A stretch of 64,000 nt of DNA. Origin: Isoetes taiwanensis (lineage: Eukaryota; Streptophyta; Lycopodiopsida; Isoetales; Isoetaceae). The first letter of the stretch is position 1. The number at the start of each line of letters is the position of its first letter. Location of the stretch: assembly GCA_021234155.1 (NCBI GenBank), contig JAJEKV010000071.1:2245138-2309137 (forward strand). The letters are read 5' to 3'. The position numbers and the translations under genes are program-made. Below, piece by piece: positions 9,780 through 21,500 of this stretch. A model generated the notes under the pieces. It made no database searches. It saw only the letters and a list, made by a program, of their open reading frames with translations, and was not told the DNA's origin.

Positions 9780-12430
9780 CATTTTTTCTGGCGGCGCCTT
9801 CTTCATCGGTTTCATCATTTGCGGTTCCATCCTCTTCTTCTTTGGGAACCTAGGTTCAACCTCGATGACCCTTTCCTTTAGTGAAAGCGTCCTCGAGGCG
9901 ATGTTTTCCTAGCCCGTTCTACGTTTGTCAAGGTAAAAGCGCCAAAGGTGAGTCCGTTGGATCCGCGTAAGCCCGATCCGTCATCAAGCTGCATTGCTTT
10001 CGAACACGGCCTTTACGTATCGGACTCCTCGGTATCCATTTGTCGGCTGATCCGATGCGAGAATATGGCTTGGTCTATATCATCTTCGTCATCAGCGAAG
10101 TGGAGTGCGTTGAATGTCTTCATCAACATGGCTTGCGGCATTTATTGCAAGCATCGTCGTCCTCTTGTCTTGAATTTTGTCCTCTTCCCGCCGAATGCGC
10201 ATCCATGAAAGGAAGCGTAGCTTATCGATTGCGGATGTACCAGCATTACGATTCAATAGCGCCGGTTTTTGAAGTTGTATACAAGTTTTATGCGCCTTCT
10301 TATGTAGCAAGCGATTGCGGGTGACAACGTGTATGTACTTATAGGCACTCAATTCCTCTCACTTGCACTATTGGAAGATACCAAAGAGAGGATAGTCATT
10401 GCAATTGCACGCAAGGTATCGATAACTTGCCCATGGGCTTGCCACCATGCATATGATTCCATATTTGGTTCCTTCTTATGACTCTCCGGTCGTCGTGAAG
10501 CTCTTCATCGCCCACCTTCCACTCGGGTTACGGTATTGATTAACTTCGGCAATGAAAAGCTTGTAGTCATTTTGTTGGGATAGAACATTTTGCAACCTTC
10601 TTCAGCGACCCCATCACTTCTTTATCGTATGCTGGTCCATATCATTGGTTGTGTGGGTCTAAGGCATCTTGTGGCGCCATGAAGATCAGCGTATGACTTC
10701 TTCCATCGTTCATTGAAGTCTACGAGTAGTCTTTGCTGGCGCTTAGCATTGTCAAATGGCGCATTGGGACCATCACGTTCTAGGAAGGATTGAATGGAGT
10801 GCCAACACCTCGGACCTTTCCGATTGCTTGCCTTGAAGAATCAAGGGTTTTGATGGCATGACAAGCGGGTTGCATGCACCTCACAACATTTTTTACACCT
10901 TTCAAAATGTCTCCGCCCAAGCATTTCTCGAAGGGCGGCGACTTCTTTGTCGGTGTTTAGCGGCATTTTTCCCTTTACGCCTTCTTTCCCAATCAAAAAC
11001 TACGTATGATTAAAGGTTGAGATAATCCAATCACGACACTTCAGCACTCTTTCAAGGCGGATATAATTGGAACCAAACCCGAGAGTTTGCCGGGATTCAT
11101 GAGTGCTAGGCTCTTCGGCCTTAATGACTTGTAAATGGCATAAATTGCCGGCTTCTTTGTGATGAATTTTACAAGCCGTGGCGCTTTACGAATGGGATCT
11201 TTGAACCCGTGTCTTTGTGAGAACCGGTCCTTGACAATAGGTTCAGGCAATGGCATTGGCAACTAGTAGCATGCAACCACGGAAATTGGCCTCCGGTAAT
11301 TGACCCGCTAGCTTGCAATTAGGCAGCGTTATCCATTACAACTTGAAATATTCTCTTCGGTCCAAAACTCTCTATCCACGGCCTTTGTTTTACGAAAAAT
11401 CAATCTCGGTCCTTGGTCAGTTTTGGTTTCTCGGTTTTCAAAATACTTCACCCCACGGATACGATCATGAAATTAATAAGATGGTCCTTGTTTACATTGC
11501 TCCAACCATGGAGTCACTAATGAAGCTGGCAGCTTCAGGTCATCCTACGACACAACTTCATCTCCACCCTCTCAACCATTTTTCCATGTATTTCATCAAC
11601 CATCTTATTGTTGGCATGCTTGTATGAAGGCGGTCTAAAAGCGGTCTGCTTTGGCAACTTCTTGGAAGGCTTCTTTCATTGCTTTATGCTCGAATATGTG
11701 GAGCGACCCGACATATAAAATGCCTCTACAACCTTAGGTTTGTGTCTTCTTCAATTGCTTTCGATGTTAAGCAATGATCAACCCTCTGTTTGCCGTCTGT
11801 CTTTCCACTATTTCAATTGTCTCTATCATTCTCTGTTCTCCGTGCTTGTACCTATTGACCCTAGTCAGCCCTCGATCGGTATCTTTGTCCCCAGCGGTGG
11901 TATAGTTATCTTAAATGCCTTACGCGGCCTGCTCTTGAGTATTAAGTAACTTCGTCTTTTTCTCATATTATTCTTCGTTTTGCGTATCCCATCCAGTCGA
12001 GACAATCTCTCGATGGCATCCTTTCGCAAGTCAGCAGATGCAGTACAAGTTGCGACACCGACGTCTCGTTCACGTAAGATGTGAGCTCGAATTCTTGTTG
12101 CAGAACCATTTACCGATGTGTATCCACAAAACACACATTCCCACTCGTTTCGCCAAACTCTTTCACAAACTCCCATTACGGGCCTCTTTTAGACCCGCAA
12201 CTCGGATGCAGCGACCATGTGCACGAGTTGCGGTCCCGTCAGCCACCCGCGGCACCGCGCGATCCTCGCACCTCTAGAGGTAGATGCATGACCGCTGCCT
12301 GCACCTCCAGAGGTAGATGCATGACCAGTAGCCACCATTGCTCGGACCCGGCTGACAATGTCTCTTAATCTGACTCCTTGATTACACGAACTAAAGGAAG
12401 ACGTATATATGCAAAGGAGCAAGCTCACAA
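9780..12430 (-). pseudogene. Decayed BED-DUF659-hAT transposase
   Basis: Read right to left, the N-terminal region (12,428-12,190) contains a duplicated linker with GHASTSGGAG-like repeats. A BED zinc finger at about 12,150-12,030 follows, with WECVFCGYTS, RIRAHI and VATC giving C-x2-C...H...C. DUF659-like signals include VMDNAA near 11,330, FITKKPAIYAIYKSL near 11,160 and, after a frameshift, TRFGSNYIRLERVLKC near 11,050. The C-terminus near 10,340-10,200 has RNRLLHKKAHK, the usual segment after the ERNW region of the hAT dimerisation domain, then a basic tail to about 9,800. Many frameshifts and stops separate these parts, so this copy cannot encode a full transposase. It identifies the surrounding 10-kb unit as a plant DUF659-type hAT. 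Confidence 0.75.
12225..12330 (-). repeat. Short tandem repeat in transposase N-terminus
   Basis: Two copies of a unit of about 30 bp containing AGAGGTAGATGCATGACC lie at 12,274-12,331. On the minus strand they encode a repeated GHASTS linker just upstream of the BED finger. Confidence 0.55.
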
Positions 12431-12779
12431 TGCATATGTTACGTCGGCGTTAAATCTTGAAAAGAATCAAGGGGGTTTAGACGAGGACCCTATAGGATAT
12501 TCTATGGAAGCGGATGCCAACCCAAAATTTGGAAACCAGCGGGGCGGAGTAAACTCGCGTTCGATTATCCAACGTCATTTGTGACTTCGAAAAGCGACAC
12601 CTCAAAGGCAAACCGTTTCCCAAAGGGTATTTTGACTCAACTTTGGCGGTCAGCGTTCGAGGTGAATTCTAGGGCTAATCCGTTTTCTTAAATATACTAT
12701 TAACGATTGCCACAAAGCAGGTTCAAGCGATTAAGCAAATATTTTTTGCTTAGTAAATCGGGCAAAGCGGCTAGAAAAT

Positions 12780-13060
12780 TTTAGCGTCGCGAAAAGGAAC
12801 AAACAGCGTCTGGCGAAAATATTTTCGGCGTGCGTGAAGATTATGTTTATGTTGCGTGCGAAGTTCAAAATATTTGGCGTCGTGAAAACTCTTAACGGCG
12901 TGCAGAAAAAAATTACGGCGTGCAGCGGTGGCGTGGCGCCCGGCGTCTGCGAAAAAAATTAACCCGGCGTGCAGCGAAAAGCTGTAATCTTCCGGCGTCT
13001 GGAAATTTTTTCAGCGTCTGTGGTTTTGTTGCTTTTGGCGTCTGGCGAAATTTTTCCCTA
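12780..13060 (+). repeat. Right subterminal GCGTCTG repeats of the hAT
   Basis: Five GCGTCTG motifs and several GGCGTGC variants lie just inside the right terminus. They are in the same orientation as the seven at the left end, so they are direct, not inverted, relative to the element ends. Confidence 0.65.
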
Positions 13061-13176
13061 AACTGCGGAGATTGTTTTCCGCCGTATTTTTTGCGTTTTA
13101 TACGGCAAATTTGTGCCGTATCATTCAATTCATACGTATTCCGTATAAAACGTACAGCGTATTGAACCTATCCCTG

Positions 13177-13184
13177 AACCCTAG
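13177..13184 (+). repeat. hAT target-site duplication, right copy
   Basis: AACCCTAG directly follows the right terminus ending CCTATCCCTG and is identical to 3,016-3,023. Confidence 0.88.
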
Positions 13185-15240
13185 GCCATTTTTCTGGCTC
13201 CAACAGTCTAGGAACTCTTTTCGTGCTCAAAACTCCATTTTAGAACCGATGCATTTGTGGCATAGCCTAGCCTGAGGCGTGTCTTGGCGTCAATAGGAGT
13301 GGGAGCTACTTCGACCACCTCGAAGACCATGGAGACACCAGGAGTAGGAGGGAGTTCCTCAGGAGCAGGTATTTGGATTAGAGTTCTTTGTAGATCATCT
13401 GGAAGTTAGGCCTATGTTGTTAAAAGACAAGTGTAGTTCCACTTTTGACATAAAAGATCTTTTGGGCAAAGTTTGCATTTGCAATATAGCAAGTCATTTT
13501 GGAATCTGCCTTGTTAGCGTTATGAAATAGAATTCTGTGGAAAATTGTATTGTTCAGAGTTTATCAGAGTTAATCCAAATAGGCTGGATTGTGGCTTTAC
13601 ATAGTATGTGAAGAGACATGAATGAAATCTCTTCATGAATGGACACATTCTACATCATCATGTCCTTTAGCATGGATTGATGATGTGTACAAGCACAAAA
13701 TTATTTGTGTTTGTTCAGGGAGATTAAACAATTATTTATTACCGTTAATACTCCTCCTTAATCTTCATGAACAAACCTTCAGATAGTCTTCTTCTTGAGA
13801 CTTTGTGGTGGCTTCACATTTTGGAGTCTTCATTGCTCCTTTCCATACTTGCAGCTTCATTAATACAAACATTACCACCATAATGTGGTCTTCATTAATA
13901 TGGGTGCCATCAAGTGTGGTTTTATTCCCAAAAATACAAGTTAGGTGCCATTAGGGTTGCGGACTTACCCTTACTACATAAGCTGCAATACTTGAACTTA
14001 TCCAAGTCTTTTGAAGTTTACAAGGTCAAACTTCCAGAATAACTCCAACTATTCTTCTCTTATAAACATAGGTACCATGTACTTATGGCTTTCCCTATCT
14101 TGGGAACTTCCAACAAGATCTAGGTTGGGAGTACTGGGTCTTGAGTGAATGTCTTCATCTTCAAGGATCTAGAAGAGTTAATTCCCTATGGAGTACCACA
14201 CAAATGTGGCTTTAACATCTTATAGATGACCATTAATTTGTGGGTTTATGCATCCAAATTTATGGATGTCTTTTATTGCTTTGCATAATTGAACAATTTA
14301 ACTGGAGTTCGATGATTCTGGATACTCTTGAGCGCCTGAGGTGGCTGCTTCTATAAGTTGGCGATATTCTTCATCAGTTGCCAACGAAAAATCTTCTTCT
14401 TCAGAATTGTGAGCGCTTATGCTTGAGCAATCTGTAAGGTGCTCATAATAGTGATATGGGGATCTTTTAGGATCAGAGAATCACCTTCATAAGACTCAGT
14501 TGCCCGAATAGAGGAATCACTTGAAATTTCAATAATAGAAATAGTAGAGGGAATTTTGAGTGTCTTCCTCTAAAGTGAGCTCTATAGGACTCTCATAGAT
14601 CCGGGGACCATTCAAAGAACAAGGTTCCTCGGTATCTCCCCCTAGATGGTGTAAGATGTACACCGGTTGCTGGAGCTCTTATTGATGCTTGGAGCAACAA
14701 TATGAGTTTAAGTCCACATTAGAATTATGTGAATTTAATTCACAATCCATTATCTTAACTCTTTTATTAGAAGTGTTAAAAAGTTCTGGCATTATTAAAA
14801 ATAAATTATGAGAATATGTCACCGTTCGTTTTGTAAGAGGTGACTGCTTGGAACTTCCTTTGGAGTTCGAATATTTGTTGGATCCATTGCCTTCAGCAGG
14901 TCCTTTGCCTTTGCAGGATTCCATAATAATCAGCACCAATTGAGCATAAAGGTAATTTGTGATGAGTATCTTGTTATTTTTGTAATGGCAAGAGGCTCAA
15001 AAATCAAAGTCGTCTTTGTCTTCAAATCTATAAAACTTGAATCCAAGAGGAGGTGCGTAGGCTCATCAAGGGTCTTGTCAAAGAATTAGTAAAGACTAGT
15101 AATGGTGCCCAGCGTTGCTGGGCAAATATTGGGAACATTTGTGGATGGAAACCTATTCAAAACTCGTGACTCATTTTTATACATCTAATATAATAGAAAC
15201 CAAGTCCATCATGGCTTCATAGGCTATAAGAGGTTTTTTG
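13185..15240 (-). mobile_element. Possible degraded retroelement remnant
   Basis: No gene is recognisable here. Two minus-strand purine runs, at about 13,750-13,765 and 14,635-14,650 (AGGGGGAGATACC), look like polypurine tracts of LTR retrotransposons. A short basic open frame (14,679-14,939, minus) lies upstream of the second. No LTR pair was found, so this is a weak call. Otherwise I see only AT-rich non-coding sequence. Confidence 0.25.
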
Positions 15241-15249
15241 TGCATTTGA

Positions 15250-16215
15250 TAACCTTCCCTTTGCTCTATCTTGCATATCCTTTTTTCCCTCATTTTCTTA
15301 CACACTTTCTTTTTTTCCCTTTTCTTATTTTCCCTTTTCACATTTATTTCCTTCTCTTTTTTTTTGCACCCTCTTCTCCCTCCTCTTTTTTCTTCCTTTT
15401 AGATTTTTCCCCGACTTCGACTGTTTTCTTCCTGATAATCTCTTCTTTCTGACCCCATGTTCTAATCTTCTTCCTGATTCCTTTTCCTTCCTTCCCCCCC
15501 TTTCCATTGATTTTTCCTTTTTCCCACTTATCATTCGATCTTCCGATTTCCCCTTGCGGTCTTTTCCCTCTTCCTCCCCCTTCCCCTTTCTCCTTCCCTT
15601 CCCTTTTTCCTCTTTTCACTTTTTCCCATATTTTCCATTCCCTTCCACTTTTTGATTTGTCTTTCTTCCCACTCTTCCTTATCCTCTTCCCCTTTTCCCC
15701 AACCCCATTGTCTCTTTTCCCCTTTCCCCATGTTCTTCCTGATGACTCTTCCTGTTCTCCGCTCAGGTTCTCCCTTCCGTATCTTCCTCCTTATTCCTCG
15801 GTTCTTCCCCTCTTCCTTTTCAACTTTCATCCTTTACGTCTTTTCTTCCTTTCCAATCTCTTTTCCTTCCATTTCCCATTAACCCTCCCATCGACCTTTT
15901 CATGTCTTTTCTCCCACCCTCTTCCCCTTTTCCCTTTTCCTCTTATTCCATGTTTTTCCGCTCTCTTTGTTTAATTTCCTTTTCCATTTCTTTTCCCTTT
16001 TCCCCTTCAATCTCTTCCTTCCATGCCCTTTTCCTTCCATTCCTCCGTCCTTCCATTTCCATTCCTCCTTCCTTTCCTTTCCTTTCACTGGTCTTTTTCC
16101 TTCCTTTTCTCCCTTTTCTTTCCTTTTCGGTCTTTCCTTTCCTTTTCCTTCTTCGTCTTTCCACTTTTTGGGTCCTTTTGCCTCCACTTTGCCCCTTTTC
16201 TCACGCCATTTTCCT
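15250..16215 (+). repeat. Nearly 1-kb polypyrimidine tract
   Basis: Almost every base on the plus strand is C or T, in irregular TTCC, TTTCCC and CTTTT blocks, with only scattered purines. Long open frames on both strands (Ser/Phe/Pro-rich one way, Lys/Glu/Arg/Gly-rich the other) are by-products of this composition and not genes. Mirror-repeat pyrimidine tracts can form triplex DNA. Confidence 0.9.
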
Positions 16216-16568
16216 TCACTCTTAAAGAATCGAACGCCAATGGCCAATCATGGTGGTGGGAAGTTGTCGCGATCATTTCGGCCTTCAAATGCTGTCGAGG
16301 CGATCTCCAACTATCTAGAATTAGGGTTTTGATGCAAGACATATACTAAAACTTTATAATATGAATTCCATGCAAGACAAGTTACTTCCCAACTACTTCA
16401 ATTACTGCGCCCTATTTTTTGCATAACAAAACCATCAAGAATTTGATTTGTATTCCTTGGCCGGGTGCGGGACGGCTGAACAAATCCATAAGCATTAATG
16501 TCATAGGACCATGCAAAATCCTAACAATATCCTAACGCCATCAAGTCCATGTCCATGTCATTCATATC

Positions 16569-17415
16569 TTGCCTTGGTCATTCATGCGTTGGAGCCCACG
16601 TGGCATGTTGAAGCCTTGGTGGCATGTTGAGCCGAGGGTGGCATGTTGGAGCCTAGGTGTCATGTTAGAGCTCAATGGCATGTTGGAGCCCTGTGGCATG
16701 GCATGTTGAGCGGGATGGTGGCATATTTGAGCCACGTTGGCATACGTTTGAGCCTAGGTGGCACGCTGGAGCCAACTTGGCATGTTGGAGCCTATGTGGC
16801 ATGTTGGAGCTCACGCGGGCATGTTGGAGCCCGTGGCATGTTGGAGCCTAGGTGGCATGCTAGGCATGTTGGAGCTCACGCGGGCATGTTGAAGCCTTGT
16901 GGCATATTGGAGCCTAGGTGGCATATTTGAGCCACCTTGGGTGTTTGAGCCTAGGTGGCACGCTGGAGCCAACTTAGCATGTTGGAGCTCACGCGGCATG
17001 TTGGAGCCTGGTGGCATGTTGGAGCCTAGGTGGCATGTTGGAGCCTAGGTGGCATGCTAGGTGGCATGTTGGAGCCCACGCGGGCATGTTGGAGCATAGG
17101 TGGCATGTTGGAGCCTACGCGGGCATGTTGGACCCTACGCGGCATGTTTGAGCCACCTTGGCACGCTTGAGCCTAGGTGGCATGTTGGAGCCACCTTGGC
17201 ATGTAACGAGGCATGTTGGAGCCTAGTTGGCATGTTGGAGCCCACGCGGCATGTTGAAGCCCAGTGGCATGTTGGAGCCTAGGTGGTATATTTGAGCCAC
17301 CTTGGCATGCTTGAGCCTAGGTGGCACGCTGGAGCCAACTGGCATGTTGGAGCTCACGTGGCATGTTGGAGCTCACGTGGCATGTTGGAGCCTGTGGCAT
17401 GTTATAGCCTAGGTG
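16569..17415 (+). repeat. Minisatellite block A (19-bp basic unit)
   Basis: Degenerate tandem copies of GGCATGTTGGAGCCTAGGT and related variants run for about 850 bp. Variants end in CACG, CACGCG or CTTGG, giving roughly 40 basic units with insertions such as GGCATGCTA. This block is more diverged than block B. Confidence 0.9.
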
Positions 17416-17429
17416 GCTGACCCGTGAGA

Positions 17430-19840
17430 CGGACATCACAAAGGTTACCGAGGCGTGCTTTCCTACCTTCCTCGGGAGGGCAAATGCCAATGCCTCCCCT
17501 TCCCGGAACCCGCTTCCCTATCCGACCGCTGAATTTCTATTCGTGTAACTTGCTTCGAAAGCGTGCTCAAAAATCAAGATCCGCCGAGAACATATCCTCC
17601 AAGAAGAAAGTCTTGTAGTCTAATCGTAGAAACCCAAGTGTTTTTGTCGTCGGCAAGCATACAAAGGTTCGAATGGAGATTTGACTTCGCCATATCGTCC
17701 AAACAAATAAATCACCCTAGGGACTAAGTTACACTGGCCATTTTTTGCAAAGAAAAGAAACACCTAACCCTCTACATGGCAAGATTCTACACCCTCCGCT
17801 AAATCCAATTCACTACTTAACGGTTGGACATGAGCTACTTTGGCGCTCGGAGAGAGAGGTGGTCTTCTCGCCCACCTAAAAACTTGGTCTCCGTGGTAAT
17901 GTCAATGTTTCGAGTCCCATATGCGAGTCGATCAGCCTGGGTGGGAGACTTGCTCGCCCCGCGGGCCAAGGACCCTCCAGATAGGACCTTTGGGACGAAC
18001 TTCTTCTAGGAGGTTTTAGGGCTCCATCTTCCGGGTGTCAACGCCTCCCACTACCCTCATGACATTGCAAGATCCTCGGGTCCATCGGGTTGGGTATGGC
18101 CCAAAACGTAAACCCCGTGCTAGGTTATTGTAGGGTTTACGTTATGGAGGTCAAGTTTTATTCGATTGCACTTGAGACATGGTCGAAGCTGCCAGATTGA
18201 AAACAAGAAGCAATAGAAACCGCCGAAATGGGATTTGGATTTACCGGGCGTGCTTTCCTACCAGTGCTCCGGAGAGGGCAATGCCAATGCCTCCCTTCCC
18301 GAACCCGGTTTCCCTATCCGAACCGCTGAATTCTCCATTCAGGTAACTTGCTTCATCAGGTTAAAAAAATCAAGATCTGTCCCGAGAACATATCAAACCG
18401 CAAAGTGTCCCGAAGTCGACCGTGTAGAAACCCAAGTGTTTTGTCGTCGGGCAAAGCATAAAGGTTCGGAATGGAGATTTGACTTCGCCATATCATCCAA
18501 ATAGTGAAATTACCCCGGGGACCAAGGTACACGGTCATTTTTTGCAGAAAAGAAACACTAACCCTCTACATGGCAAGACTCGCACCCTCCGCTAAGGCCA
18601 ATTCACTACTAACATGTTGGACATGAGCTATTTTGGCGCTCGAGCAAGGGTGGTCTTCGCCCACAAAAACTTGGTCTCCGTGGTAATGTCAATGTTTCGA
18701 GTCCGCTTGGCGAGTCGATCCATCACGATTCTGGGTGGGCGAAGCTGTTCGTCTGCGGGCCAAGGACCCTCCAGAGGACCTTTGGGACTAACTTTTTCTC
18801 GAAGGTTTTAGGGCTCCAACTTCTCAAGGCCAACGCCTCCCACTACCTTATGACATTGTGCAAGATCCCGGTTCAATCGGCTAGGTATGGCCTCCAAAAC
18901 ATAAAGCCCGCGGCGTTGCTAGGTTATTGTAGGGTTTACGCTATGGAGGTCGAAGTTTTATTCGGGTTGCACTTGAGACATGGTCGAGAAGCAGCAGCTT
19001 GAAAACAAGAAGCAATAGAAACCCATTTAAATGGGGTTTGAATTTACCGAGGGGGCTTTCCTACTGCAAGCTCCTCCCGGAGGGCAAATGCCAATGCCTC
19101 CCTTCCCGAACCCGGTTCCCTATCCGACCGCTGAATTCTCCATTCGGGTAACTTGCTTCGAAAGCAAAAAAATTCAAGATCTGGCCCCGAGAACATATCA
19201 AAACCGCAGTGTCCTCGAAGTCGACCGTAGAAACCCAAGTGTTTTTCGCTCGGACAAGCACAAAGGCTCCGGAATGGAGATTTACCAAGTTACACGGTCA
19301 TTGTTTGCAGTAAAAGAAATACGAACCCTCTACATGGCAGTATTCTGCACCCTCCGCTAAGGCCAATTCACTACGAGCGTGTTGGACATGAGCTACTTTG
19401 GTGGTTCGGGAGCGGGGGTGGTCTTCGCCCACCTAAACTTGGTCTCCGTGGTAATGTCGATGTTTCGAGTCCGCTGGCAGTCGGATCACGTTAAGGGTGG
19501 GAGACTTGCCCGTCCGTGGCCAAGAACCCTCCAGATAGGACCTTTGGGACGAACTTCTTCTAGGAGGTTTTAGGGCTCCGTCTTCTAGCGTCAACGCCCT
19601 CCCAATACCTCATGACATTATGCAAGATCCTGGTCCAATCTGGCTAGGGTATGGCCTCCAAAACATAAACCCTGTACGTTGCTAGGTTATTGTAGGGTTT
19701 ACGTTATGGAGGTCGAGTTTTATTCAGTTGCACTTGAGACATGGTCGAGAAGCTGCAGTTGAAAACAAGAAGCAATCGAAACTGTCGAAATAGGATTTGG
19801 ATTTACCGAGGCAGGCTTTCCTACCAGTGCCCATAACGTG
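17430..19840 (+). repeat. Tandem 0.79-kb repeat, about three copies
   Basis: Units begin near 17,441, 18,235 and 19,031 at a shared TTACCGAG/GGCGTGCTTTCCTACC-like block, and a fourth is cut off near 19,830. Each unit carries GGCAAATGCCAATGCCTCCC, a block beginning TTGGACATGAGCTA, CTTGGTCTCCGTGGTAATGT and ATGGAGGTC...TTTTATTC in the same order. Internal open frames of 60-110 codons are short and not conserved in frame between copies, so the unit looks non-coding. It links minisatellite blocks A and B. Confidence 0.85.
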
Positions 19841-20080
19841 AACCCTACATTTTTTGCATCGAGACGGAGACAAACACACCCGAGAGTTTGCATAGGGTGG
19901 GTCATCATCACGTCCACATCACCCATATCTTGCTATGTCACCAAAAATGGAAAACCAAAGTTGCACATCTTTTTTTATTTTTGGCCTAGTCAAAAGTTGG
20001 CCTTGCTTACTTGGCATGACATGTCACCAATGGCATGCCACATCAACATGTGCATGTCAACTTTTGTGCCACCTTGGCAT
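19826..20080 (+). repeat. Minisatellite leader sequence, copy 1
   Basis: A unique-looking block with GTGAACCCTACATTTTTTGC, GGTGGGTCATCATCACGTCC and TTGGCCTAGTCAAAAGTTGG leads directly into minisatellite block B. The same block reappears at 20,948-21,205 and, more diverged, at 23,225-23,380. Confidence 0.8.
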
Positions 20081-20850
20081 GTTTCTGCCTAATTGGAATG
20101 TTTGAGCCTACATGGCATGTTTGAGCCACCTTGGCATGTTTGAGCCTAGGTGGCATGTTTGAGCCACCTTGGCATGTTGGAGCCTAGGTGGCATGTTGGA
20201 GCTACCTTGGCATGTTTGAGCCTAGGTGGCATGTTTGAGCCACCTTGGCATGTTTGAGCCTAGGTGGCATGTTGAGCCACCTTGGCATGTTGGAGCCTAG
20301 GTGGCATGTTGGAGCCACCTAGGCATGTTTGAGCCTAGGTGGCATGTTTGAGCCACCTTGGCATGTTGGAGCCTAGGTGCCATGTTGGAGCCACCTTGGC
20401 ATGTTGGAGCCTAGGTGGCATATTTGAGCCACCTTGACATGTTTGAGCCTAGGTGGCATGTTTGAGCCACCTTGGCATGTTGGAGCCTAGGTGGCATATT
20501 TGAGCCACCTTGGCATGTTGGAGCCTAGGTGGCATGTTGAGCCACCTTGGCATGTTGGAGCCTAGGTGGCATGTTTGAGCCAACTTGGCATGTTGGAGCC
20601 CACGTGGCATGTTTGAGCCACCTTGGCATGTTTGAGCCACCTTGGCATGTTGGAGCCTAGGTGGCATGTTGGAGCCACCTTGGCATGTTGGAGCCTAGGT
20701 GGCATATTTGAGCCACCTTAGCATGTTGGAGCCTATGTGGCATGTTTGGGCCACCTTGGCATGTTGGAGCTTAGGTGGCATGTTTGAGCCACCTTGGCAT
20801 GTTGGAGCCTAGGTGGCATGTTGGAGCCCACATGGCATGTTTGAGCCATG
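20060..20850 (+). repeat. Minisatellite block B (38-bp dimer)
   Basis: Regular alternation of GGCATGTTTGAGCCACCTT and GGCATGTTGGAGCCTAGGT forms a 38-bp dimer repeated for about 790 bp with few mismatches. The two halves are complementary at CCTAGGTGG and CCACCTTGG, so each dimer can form hairpins. Regularity suggests this is the youngest of the three blocks. Confidence 0.92.
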
Positions 20851-20947
20851 TTTGAGTGCCACATCATCTTTGCCATGCTGTTTGTGCGTGCCACAAGGGT
20901 AACGACATGCCCTGCCAACTCTTGGCCACTTGTGGCAAGGGGAGCAG

Positions 20948-21205
20948 CCCATAACGTGAACCCTACATTTTTTGCATCGAGACGGGGACAAACACGCCCG
21001 AGAGTTTGCATAGGGTGGGTCATCATCACGTCCACATCACCCATATCTTGCCATGTCACCAGAAATTTGCCACATCAACCCATGGAAAACCAAAGTTGCA
21101 CATTTTTTTTTATTTTTGGCCTAGTCAAAAGTTGGCCTTGCTTACTTGGCATGACATGTCACCAATGGCATGCCACATCAACATGTGCATGTCAACTTTT
21201 GCAAG
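20948..21205 (+). repeat. Minisatellite leader sequence, copy 2
   Basis: This is a near-identical copy of 19,826-20,080 lying after block B instead of before it. It has a small insertion (CAGAAATTTGCCACATCAACC region). It is not followed by a new minisatellite block. Confidence 0.8.
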
Positions 21206-21278
21206 AAATACCTTTCGCCACATCATCATGCCACTTTTGCCTGTCATTCATGAGAACTGGCCGAACAACGATTTAATC

Positions 21279-21474
21279 GGGGAGCCTAGAAGGCCGTCTC
21301 GCTTTGGCGCCATAGATGAACCTCCGCCTTTGTCGAAAACAAGGGAGGAAAAACTGCCTGAAGAAATAGCCTTGCTTTTACTTAAGACAACGCCGGATCG
21401 AGAGGCTAGGAGGTCGTCTCTCCTTCGCCGCTATAGCCGAAGCTCCGCTTTGACGAAAAAACAGGGGAGAAAAC
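21279..21474 (+). repeat. Diverged direct repeat of about 75 bp
   Basis: Segments at about 21,279-21,353 and 21,399-21,474 share GAGGCTAGGAGG/CTAGAAGGCCGTCTC, a GCGCC/CGCCGC TATAG block and AACA(A)GGG(G)AGAAAAC. They are followed by the GC-rich foldback. Confidence 0.55.
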
Positions 21475-21500
21475 GGGGGTTGGCTCCCCCTTCCATGTTG

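Larger units (their letters stand above)
7800..9780. other. hAT interior, non-coding with internal duplication
   Basis: No recognisable coding occurs here. The stretch contains a direct duplication (see the 8,395 and 9,085 repeats) and AT-rich sequence between the plus-strand cargo and the 3' end of the minus-strand transposase. Confidence 0.5.
3024..13176. mobile_element. 10.15-kb hAT transposon with cargo genes
   Basis: The left end reads CAGGGATAGGTTCTATACG. The right end is its inverted copy with one mismatch (T/A at position 14), giving a 19-bp terminal inverted repeat. A perfect 8-bp duplication, AACCCTAG, flanks both ends. CAGGG-type ends and 8-bp duplications are hAT hallmarks. The interior confirms this with a decayed BED/DUF659/hAT transposase on the minus strand. 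Beyond the transposase it carries a kinase-like gene and a RING-like finger on the plus strand, plus subterminal GCGTCTG repeats at both ends. The perfect duplication contrasts with the frameshifted genes, so this copy may have been mobilised in trans or decayed in place. Larger than most hAT elements, it probably absorbed extra genes or insertions. Confidence 0.87.

Noticed and set aside
15344-16349. Many 70-155-codon frames on both strands in the pyrimidine tract
   Set aside because: They are forced by composition (no stops in C/T-only sequence), have low-complexity protein and overlap on opposite strands.
16643-20667. Repetitive frames encoding HVGA/LQHAT-like repeats
   Set aside because: They follow the 19/38-bp minisatellite and switch frame with unit-length changes. 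No start or regulatory context supports translation.
20100-20850. CRISPR-like regular repeats
   Set aside because: Adjacent units are alternating variants of one sequence with no unique spacers, and the context is a plant genome.
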